Shown here: positions 57,721 through 64,000 of the stretch, piece by piece
How positions within the stretch are numbered: the first letter of the stretch is position 1
Layout of the letters: the number at the start of each line of letters is the position of its first letter
Source: Diphasiastrum complanatum
Lineage: Eukaryota > Streptophyta > Lycopodiopsida > Lycopodiales > Lycopodiaceae
Direction: 5' to 3'
NCBI GenBank assembly: GCA_029204225.1
Contig: CM055094.1
Location: forward strand, 27,824,107-27,888,106
DNA: 64,000 bases
Program-made: the position numbers and the translations under genes
Notes under the pieces: generated by a model
The model's input: the letters and a program-made list of their open reading frames with translations, nothing else
Databases searched by the model: none
Told to the model about the DNA's origin: nothing

Positions 57721-58324
57721 GATACCTTGGTGCGCGAGAGCTTATTACTCGGGCCAGTTCTCATTTACAACATATTCAGCAGCGTTATCAGACCTCAGTT
57801 GATCGCCACCGCCGCCATGTTGAGTTTCAGCTTGGAGATATGGTCTATCTACGCCTACGGTTTGCACGTCATCATTTTGTCCAGGGCCATGCTTCTACTA
57901 AGAAGCTTGCACCACGTTATTATGGGCCTTATCGCGTTTTGGAGGTTCTTAGTCCAGTTATATATCGCTTACAGCTCCTGCTTCCACACGCGCCTGTGAT
58001 GTATTCCATGTCAGTTTATTACGTGTTGCTATTGAGGATGACGCTCCTTGTGATGCTGAGTTTCCTACTGCTCCAGAGTTATTTCCATTTTTACCTGCTG
58101 CTATATTACAGGTTCGTCTATACCATAGTCGACGCCGCCGGCAGATTCAGTTTTTGGTCCAGTGGGATGGCCGTCCTATTGAGGAGGCCACATGGGAGCC
58201 TATTGATGTCTTTTATCATACACCATCACTTGCGGGTCAGGCTCGTGCTCTTGCTGCACTTGTTGATTCCTCTACATCAGATGTTGTTCTAGCTGTTGAT
58301 GCACCAGGGCTTGCTGCTACTTGA
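57720..58324 (+). pseudogene. Gypsy integrase C-terminus with chromodomain
   Basis: In one frame: HIQQRYQTSVDRHRRHVEF, LGDMVYLRLRF and KLAPRYYGPYRVLEVLSPV, the C-terminal integrase part. After frame changes, at about 58107-58215: RRQIQFLVQWDGRPIEEATWE, the chromodomain core with its aromatic residues and W-E-P end. Stop TGA at 58322-58324, about 50 bp before the 3' LTR. Chromodomain-bearing Gypsy elements (chromoviruses) use it to bind chromatin during integration. Confidence 0.82.
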
Positions 58325-58371
58325 TCCAGTTTCTTTTCGGCAGTTGGGTCTTTTTCTTTTGTGCCAGGGAG

Positions 58372-58807
58372 AGTTACTCGGCTCATTACATTCGCCGCGT
58401 CCATTTACATTTACTTAACTTTATGCATAAGCAGGCCTTGGGCCCTTTTTTATTCATTAGTGACACTTAGACTATATGGTTGGCCTTTGGCCTTATTATT
58501 CATTATTAGGCCATTTGGACATATTACTGGAGAGTGGGGGCCTTCTTGGAGGGCGCACTATTTTCCCTCCCAGTTGGGCCCTAGCCACCGGAAGCTTCCT
58601 TTTAGGGCTTCCTCTTGGCTATAAGTAGGGAAACTGTCATTTGTTATTCAGCTGATGATATTGATCTCTCTCTTTAGTCTCCTTAATCTCTCTCTTTCAT
58701 GCTTTCTAGGGTTAAGTCTTGCTTATGTGCTGCTTTCATAGCTTAAGTCTTGCTTATGTGATGCTTTCATAGCTTAGCTCTAGATCAGTTGTGGCTCTAT
58801 TCGTAAC
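58372..58807 (+). repeat. 3' LTR (AGTTA...TAACT)
   Basis: Starts AGTTACTCGGCTC after the short purine stretch CCAGGGAG and ends ATTCGTAACT; the target duplicate GCACC follows. Confidence 0.87.
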
Positions 58808-59100
58808 TGCACCTCCATCTACGGCTACCTCGGAGGGTCATCATTCGCCCACAGCTTGGTGAATCGTGATCGTAAATTGTAATCAATGATTCGGAATTCT
58901 GAAGCTGTTAATAGTTATAACTTATAAATCCATTATCCTGTGTTGAGATTCCTGTCACCGGAGTTATTGACAATTGTAAGTTGTTGCTAGATGCTAAATA
59001 GAAAATATTTGCATTGATGATTGTGTTGTAAATTATAATTCATTGCATATGCCATATCATATGTACTTTGACATTACTACAATCTACAGACTACTACAGT
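58808..59100 (+). pseudogene. hAT-2 exon 1 end and intron start
   Basis: Continues the transposase exon after the LTR insertion (Pro-Ser-Thr-rich coding to about 58858, then a GTGAATC donor-like site) and goes into AT-rich intron-like sequence. It is cut at 59100 by the next Gypsy element and resumes at 63953 after the duplicated ACAGT. Confidence 0.6.
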
Positions 59101-59458
59101 TGTAATAGATCCTAACACCACAGTAGGGCAAACACTAACTGATCTGCCCAACCTTGCCTACTCCCTGATATAGAGTAAGCACCTCCTAGCCCAGTGTGAG
59201 GATTGGTAGCATGCTACTGCCAAGTGTCGGCCACGTGGCACTGACGTGGCCGACTGCACGTCGGGACCCAACTGGGGGCCCTATCCTGCTGACAGGGTCC
59301 CTAGGCTGTGTTAGGCCCGCCATGGCTATGGACCGTGCTGGGGCACACTACTCACACTGTCTTGCCCTGTTGGTCATGTACGCTGGACACGACCCTGACT
59401 GTGGTATCTGACCTATTTGTGTTCTCTAGGGTTCGGCACTGGTTACGAGTTCGTAACA
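59101..59458 (-). repeat. 3' LTR of the chromovirus
   Basis: TGTAATAGATCC...TTCGTAACA on the plus strand, nearly identical to 63639-63952 apart from two indels. Confidence 0.93.
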
Positions 59459-59469
59459 CTCCCTCCCCC

Positions 59470-59930
59470 TTAAGAACCGTCTTGGTCCTCTAAGACAAAG
59501 TCTGGAAAAATCTTGCGAAGGACGCTGCCTCTTTCCCAAGTGGCATTCTCAACAGGCTGATCATTCCACTTAACCAGATATTCTCGGTATAGAGTATGAC
59601 GAGTTTGCGTCTCTCTACTATCAAGAATCTCCTCTGGTTCATGTGGAGGTTGTTGAGGATCCAATGGGAGAACTAGAACACTGTCCCCTACTAGATTGTC
59701 TGATCTGGTTAAGGCTTTTCGTAACTGACTTACATGAAAAACTGGAAAAACCTTACTGCTGTGTGGGAGTTCTAGTTCATAGGTGACCTCGCCTAGTCTC
59801 CTACTGATGGTAAAGGGACCACAATACCTTGGAGACAACTTAGCACACACTCCTGATTTGAGGGTTTTAGAGTCAACTGGGACTCTCAAGTAGACTTTCT
59901 CACCTAATGACATATTAGAGTAGTAATAGA
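59470..59930 (-). pseudogene. Integrase C-terminus and chromodomain
   Basis: LGEKVYLRVPVDSKTLKSG, LSPRYCGPFTISRRLGEVTY and VFPVFHVSQLRKAL mark the C-terminal integrase region. LYREYLVKWNDQPVENATWE is the chromodomain. Stop at 59470 lies against the polypurine tract. The DDE catalytic core and zinc finger upstream are missing, joined by deletion to the RNase H region near 59930. Confidence 0.88.
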
Positions 59931-62866
59931 ATGTCATTATTTTCAATAAGGAAAAAGAGTTCCTTTTCATAGGCACTGTACCTAGTCTGAGCTGGCTCGA
60001 GTTTTTTACTCTCGAACGCAACTGGTCGTCCACCCTGAGTTAGCACAGCTCCTACTGCAAAGTCGCTAGCATCTGTTTCGACCACAAATGGCTGATTGGG
60101 GTCGACGACTTTTAAAACTGGTGCTGTAGCTAAGGCTGTTTTGAGAGCATCAAAGCTCTCCTGTTGTGCGGACTCCCAAATGAACTCCTTTCCCTTCCCC
60201 TTAAGAAGATTTGTCATAGGAACTGCTATCTGAGCATATTCCTTGACGAATCGTCTGTAATATCCCGCCAAACCAAGAAAGATTTGAAGTTCCAAAATAT
60301 TTTGAGGTCTCAGCCAACTGAGTATGGCTTTAACCTTATTTGGGTCCATCTTAATCCCATCTGAAGAGATAATGTGACCCAAATATGCTACTTCTTCAAC
60401 GAAGAATTCACACTTGGATTGTTTAGCATAAAGCTTATGCTTTCTGAGCAGTCGAAACACCTTTCTGAGGTGTTTTAGATGCTCCTTCCTCGTTTTGCTG
60501 TAGACGAGGATGTCATCTAAAAATACGACTACAAACTTACCCAAGTATGGTCTGAGGACACTGTTCATCAAGGTCATAAAGGTAGCTGGAGCATTTGTGA
60601 GCCCAAATGGCATCACCTTAAACTCATAATGACCGTGACGAGTCCGAAAAGCTGTTTTCGAGACATCTTCCGATTTTATACGGACTTGATGATATCCCGA
60701 TCTAAGATCTATTTTACTGAAAAACTTAGCCCCGTCGAGTTGATCAAACAACTCGTCTGCCCAAGGCATAGGGTATTTATTCTTAATTGTGACTTTATTG
60801 AGGGCTCTGTAATCTACGCAAAGACGCATAGACCCCTCTTTCTTTTTCATCAATAGGACTGGTGAGGCCCATGGTGAACTACTGGTCTGAATTTGGCCTT
60901 TCCCAAGATAGTCTGTTAACTGCCTAGTTATTTCTTCATCCTCTGTTCGGCTGACCCGATACGGAGGTTTAGAAATAGGTGCTGTACCTGGTACTAGGTT
61001 TATTACATGATCTACCTCTCTGCTAGGTGGTAAACCATGTGGCAAATCTTCAGGAAAAACATCTTCAAATTTAGACAATAAAGTTTCTAATTTACTGATT
61101 TTCTGCTGAATAGAACTGGAAATAGAAACTTCAGGAATAAACTGAAAGTCACATAAGAATACCTGATGGTCTTCGTCTCCGATTAGCTGACAGAGCTCTG
61201 AACTGCAGACCATAGGGTTGTTGGGAACATCATGCTCCCCATGCAACTGGATCTCTCGGCCTTTATGCTGAAAGCTGAGGGTGTTCTCCTGATAGTTTCT
61301 GTGGAGGGAAGGTCCTAAACTGTAGAGCCAATCTCTCCCGAGAACAATGTCTGCTCGATCCAGGTGCATTATCTGAAAGTTTATTTCATCTTGGTACCTC
61401 TGAATACCAGGATTTAACTTACTTACCATAGTTTCCCATATTTTTTTATCTTCACCCTTAGCTAATGAAACTATGTACCTATGCTGACTAGGTACTTCTG
61501 GTAGTTTAAGGTTTTTAACCAGGGTGTGGTTGATGAAATTATGGGTTGCCCCATCATCAACCATGACTCTTACTGACTGGTTACCAACTTTCCCATGCAT
61601 ACGTACTAGGTCATGCGGCCCAAAGCTGAAGGGTCTCGCTAGCATTGCAGAGGTCAGCTGGCAACAGTGTTCATGATCTTCATGATACACTTTGATCTCG
61701 GAAGCTGCCGAGTCACTAGGGAAACATACAGTCTGAACAAGATGAACTTGTTTTTTATCTTTCTTATCTTTTTTAGTGAAAGGCCCCTTGGGACACTGTC
61801 TGACTGTGTGTCCCTTGCCCATACACACAAAGCACAAACGTTCTTGCTTGGCTTTCTCAAAATCATCTGGTTTTAAGGGTTGTATGAGTGAAGGGCGTTT
61901 CTGAGGAGCTTCACTTTTAAATTTGTCTTCTTTCTTTCTTTTTAAATTTTTTTTTTTAAATTGAAAGTCTTTCTGAGAAGGCTGCTCAGAAAGTGGCCGT
62001 TGTCTCGCCTTCTTCCTACCCACTGAATCATCATAGATTTGAGCATATCTGAGAGCTTGCTCAAGGGTAGTAGGCGAGTTTCTCTGGACCTCTACTTTAT
62101 ATTCATCTTTGAGGCCACGGACAAATCCCCTGATTTTCTGATAGTCATCCATATTTTTAATCTTTAAAATTGCTTCTCGATACTGCGAGATATATTGGAT
62201 GAGGGATTTATCCATAACTGTTCTTTCCCAGGCTTCCCAGGCTCTATCCAGTTCATTTTCTGGTAGAAATTCTCTTAGGAAAGCTTCTTCAAAAGCTTTC
62301 CATGACCGGGGAGTCTGCCCAGTCTCCTGGAGATTTAACCACCACTTATAGGCCATAGGCCCTAAGGAAAGACTGGCCTCAATTGCTTGCAAATGGTCAG
62401 GGGTCTGTTTAAGAGCATGAATGTTCTTCCATTTGCTGAGGAAGGTTTGTAGAATATCTGCATTTCTATCCTTCTCTTCCCCATTAAAAGTAGGAGGCTT
62501 TAAATCTTTAAAAACACTGGGGTGAGATCGTAAAGTCTCACCCGAAACTGATGGAAGTGGAGAAGGGGATAACTGAGAAGTGGAGGGAAGGCTTCCTTTC
62601 GCGGAACTCAAAATCAAGCTTTTGAGTTCAGCGAACGAGTCGTCTACACTGGACTTGAAATTGGCTAATGCCAACTTCAGATCATCCACTTCTGTTACCA
62701 ATTGGAGGAATTGCTCCTTGGTAACTAGTTCGTCGAGTTCTTCGGCGAACTGTTCCTGTTCTTCTACTTCCATGGGTTCCTTCCCTTTTCTGTAAGCCAA
62801 GGCTTCTGTTTCAAGTTCGTCGAAGCCTCTCTCCGGGGGTTGATCAGGTCCCTGAGGAGTGGTCAT
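59915..62866 (-). CDS. Gypsy gag-protease-RT-RNase H polyprotein, 983 codons
   Basis: Uninterrupted frame from ATG 62866. Residues about 40-85 are an acidic, coiled-coil-like stretch; 115-285 hold a Retrotrans_gag domain ([22 protein letters not shown]). The CCHC knuckle lies at 345-358 ([14 protein letters not shown]). The protease is at 430-446 ([13 protein letters not shown]), with DDG where DSG or DTG is usual. RT spans about 635-850, with [29 protein letters not shown] and active site [10 protein letters not shown] (781-790). The RNase H start lies at 928-972 ([25 protein letters not shown]), then the frame ends shortly after a deletion junction. Complete for gag-protease-RT but lacking most of RNase H and the integrase core, so it cannot integrate by itself. 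Confidence 0.93.
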   Translation of the reverse strand: MTTPQGPDQPPERGFDELETEALAYRKGKEPMEVEEQEQFAEELDELVTKEQFLQLVTEVDDLKLALANFKSSVDDSFAELKSLILSSAKGSLPSTSQLSPSPLPSVSGETLRSHPSVFKDLKPPTFNGEEKDRNADILQTFLSKWKNIHALKQTPDHLQAIEASLSLGPMAYKWWLNLQETGQTPRSWKAFEEAFLREFLPENELDRAWEAWERTVMDKSLIQYISQYREAILKIKNMDDYQKIRGFVRGLKDEYKVEVQRNSPTTLEQALRYAQIYDDSVGRKKARQRPLSEQPSQKDFQFKKKNLKRKKEDKFKSEAPQKRPSLIQPLKPDDFEKAKQERLCFVCMGKGHTVRQCPKGPFTKKDKKDKKQVHLVQTVCFPSDSAASEIKVYHEDHEHCCQLTSAMLARPFSFGPHDLVRMHGKVGNQSVRVMVDDGATHNFINHTLVKNLKLPEVPSQHRYIVSLAKGEDKKIWETMVSKLNPGIQRYQDEINFQIMHLDRADIVLGRDWLYSLGPSLHRNYQENTLSFQHKGREIQLHGEHDVPNNPMVCSSELCQLIGDEDHQVFLCDFQFIPEVSISSSIQQKISKLETLLSKFEDVFPEDLPHGLPPSREVDHVINLVPGTAPISKPPYRVSRTEDEEITRQLTDYLGKGQIQTSSSPWASPVLLMKKKEGSMRLCVDYRALNKVTIKNKYPMPWADELFDQLDGAKFFSKIDLRSGYHQVRIKSEDVSKTAFRTRHGHYEFKVMPFGLTNAPATFMTLMNSVLRPYLGKFVVVFLDDILVYSKTRKEHLKHLRKVFRLLRKHKLYAKQSKCEFFVEEVAYLGHIISSDGIKMDPNKVKAILSWLRPQNILELQIFLGLAGYYRRFVKEYAQIAVPMTNLLKGKGKEFIWESAQQESFDALKTALATAPVLKVVDPNQPFVVETDASDFAVGAVLTQGGRPVAFESKKLEPAQTRYSAYEKELFFLIENNDILLLL

Positions 62867-63638
62867 CTTCGGAACTGAAAGAGAGCTACCTTAACTTCTG
62901 AAGGAAAAAAAAGTCTAAAAGACTAATTTACAACTGTACAAGGGAAAGGAAACTTAGCTCTTTCTGAGAACTGTACTTCCACAGAGAGAATACAGAAAAG
63001 CCCTTCTCAGCTTCTTTCTCAATCTGATTTGAGGTTGGAAAATGTGCAACAAGATCTGAAACTTTTGCTATCCCCCCTCGCTGGTCTGACAGCATCTCAA
63101 TTTGTCCACAAAATGGCAAATCTGAAGTCCAAAAACCCTTCTAAATTCTGAAATTTCAGAAGTCTCCTACTCGCTGATCTGGTAGGAATCCTCCTGCTCC
63201 AAATCTCTGACGTTGGGGCCCAAAAACTAGTCCAAAAACCAGATTTTCAGAAGCACTAGCAGCGCTGGCCCTGCTCCTCTTTTTTGGCTTCAAACTCGCT
63301 GAGAACCAGTAACTTTTTCCCTGGAAATCAGATGCAGGTCTCTGACTGTACAGCGATGGAGGTGCTGGCTTCTTCCTTCTCTAATTTCGCTGGGAAAACT
63401 ATAGAGAATCCTCTGAACTCAGTGAGAAACAGCTGTTTTTCCAGCGAGTTACCTACACTTGGAATCTGACTCCTTGCTACTGTGATTTCTCAGTGAAAAT
63501 CAGAAGTTTGAAGGCTGCTCCTACAGCGATCCTCCTCCTCTATTCCTCTTTGAGAATCTGAGAAACACTTCCTATCTTCTGATAGCTTTCTCTACTGCTG
63601 CTCCTAACTCCCTAGGATGGAGATGGCTCTGATACCAG
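62867..63638 (-). other. Chromovirus 5' leader
   Basis: Untranslated leader between the primer-binding site (63625-63637) and the gag ATG. It contains short repeated motifs resembling CTGAGAAATTTCAGAAG and GCTGGAAAACAG and no long frame; the packaging signal would be expected here. Confidence 0.6.
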
Positions 63639-63952
63639 TGTAATAGATCCTAACACCACAGTAGGGCAAACACTAACTGATCCGCCCAACCTTGCCTACT
63701 CCCTTCCCCTCCTAGCCCAGTGTGAGGACTGGTAGCATGCTACTGCCAAGTGTCGGCCACGTGGCACTGACGTGGCCGACTGCACGTCGGGACCCTAGGC
63801 TGTGTTAGGCCCGCCATGGCTATGGACCGTGCTGGGGCACACTACTCACATTGTCTTGCCCTGTTGGTCATGTACGCTGGACACGACCCTGACTGTGGTA
63901 TCTGACCTATCTGTGTTCTCTAGGGTTCGGCACTGGTTACGAGCTCGTAACA
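63639..63952 (-). repeat. 5' LTR of the chromovirus
   Basis: TGTAATAGATCC...CTCGTAACA on the plus strand. Lacks a 33-bp segment present in the 3' LTR between two GGGACCC/GGGTCCC-like stretches. Confidence 0.93.
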
Positions 63953-64000
63953 ACAGTCTACCACGATTCATCTATCTCCACTGTAATTTGTCGTAGATTC
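63953..64000 (+). mobile_element. hAT-2 continues past the window end
   Basis: Begins with the duplicated target ACAGT and goes on as AT-rich intron-like sequence of hAT-2. Remaining transposase exons and the right end, with GGTTCGAACC repeats, would be expected beyond 64000. Confidence 0.5.

Larger units (their letters stand above)
54235..58807 (+). mobile_element. Non-autonomous chromodomain Gypsy element with AGTTA/TAACT LTR ends
   Basis: LTRs are 54235-54677 (443 bp) and 58372-58807 (436 bp), nearly identical. Their ends are AGTTA...TAACT, a 5-bp perfect inverted repeat in place of TG...CA. GCACC precedes the left LTR (54230-54234) and follows the right LTR (58808-58812) as a 5-bp target duplication. 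The primer site TGGTATCAGAGC (54678-54689) abuts the 5' LTR. Inside are gag-protease, an unidentified stretch where RT, RNase H and the integrase core should be, and an integrase C-terminus with chromodomain. It interrupts exon 1 of hAT-2. Confidence 0.87.
59101..63952 (-). mobile_element. Chromodomain Gypsy element (chromovirus), internally deleted
   Basis: Minus strand, 4852 bp. LTRs 59101-59458 (3' LTR, 358 bp) and 63639-63952 (5' LTR, 314 bp), ends TGTTAC...ATTACA in element sense. The target duplication ACAGT lies at 59096-59100 and 63953-63957. Primer site TGGTATCAGAGCC (63625-63637) is one base from the 5' LTR; polypurine tract TAAGGGGGAGGGAG (59459-59472) abuts the 3' LTR. The LTRs differ mainly by two indels (33 and about 12 bp), so the insertion is recent. 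Gag to RNase H forms one long frame; most of RNase H and the integrase core are deleted. Confidence 0.92.

Overview
The window is nuclear DNA of a land plant. The evidence is plant-type LTR retrotransposons primed by initiator tRNA-Met (TGGTATCA-type primer-binding sites), chromodomain Ty3/Gypsy elements, a multi-exon hAT transposon with BED, DUF659 and dimerisation domains, and the 3' exons of an SMG1-type kinase gene with plant-like C-terminus. No prokaryotic gene organisation is present. The heavy load of old nested transposons, and a host gene whose next intron must exceed 27 kb if the gene is intact, suggest a large-genome plant such as a fern, lycophyte or gymnosperm. The species cannot be fixed from the sequence. 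SMG1 is known to be absent from Arabidopsis, so a close relative of that is unlikely.

Layout. 1-11 kb: broken Copia and Gypsy pieces, plus a 5'-truncated LINE (1903-2934) bounded on both sides by (CT)n. 11.3-19.1 kb (minus strand): a non-autonomous Copia-type element with 660-bp TGTG/CACA LTRs and a roughly 520-codon unidentified frame. Its upstream LTR is split by a second Copia with a 1.08-kb LTR, whose pol is joined to a gag-protease from another family. 19-26 kb: mostly unrecognisable DNA with Copia RNase H remnants. 26.7-30.7 kb: a degenerate full-span Copia. 31-36 kb: a Copia scrap, a TRIM-like pair of repeats, then the last three recognisable exons of SMG1 on the minus strand, the only host gene seen.

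36.9-39.7 kb: Gypsy and LINE fragments. 39.7-45.7 kb: a nearly complete hAT element (hAT-1) whose eight-exon transposase gene carries only two visible lesions. 45.7-47.9 kb: the 5' part of a Copia. 47.9-64 kb: a second, related hAT (hAT-2) torn apart by three insertions: a 5.2-kb LINE on the minus strand sitting in its (GA)n tract, an LTR retrotransposon with unusual AGTTA...TAACT ends (54235-58807, target duplication GCACC), and a chromodomain Gypsy element (59101-63952, minus, target duplication ACAGT). The right end of hAT-2 and the rest of the Copia should lie beyond base 64000.

The observation most worth following is the LINE family. Two copies are flanked on both sides by (CT)n in the same orientation and end in CT-rich tails instead of poly(A). 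One of them sits in a (GA)n tract for which hAT-1 gives an approximate empty site. This is what a microsatellite-targeting LINE would leave behind. Other leads are the non-canonical LTR ends, two long unidentified frames inside non-autonomous LTR elements, clusters of the palindrome GGTTCGAACC at hAT ends, and the SMG1 gene structure.
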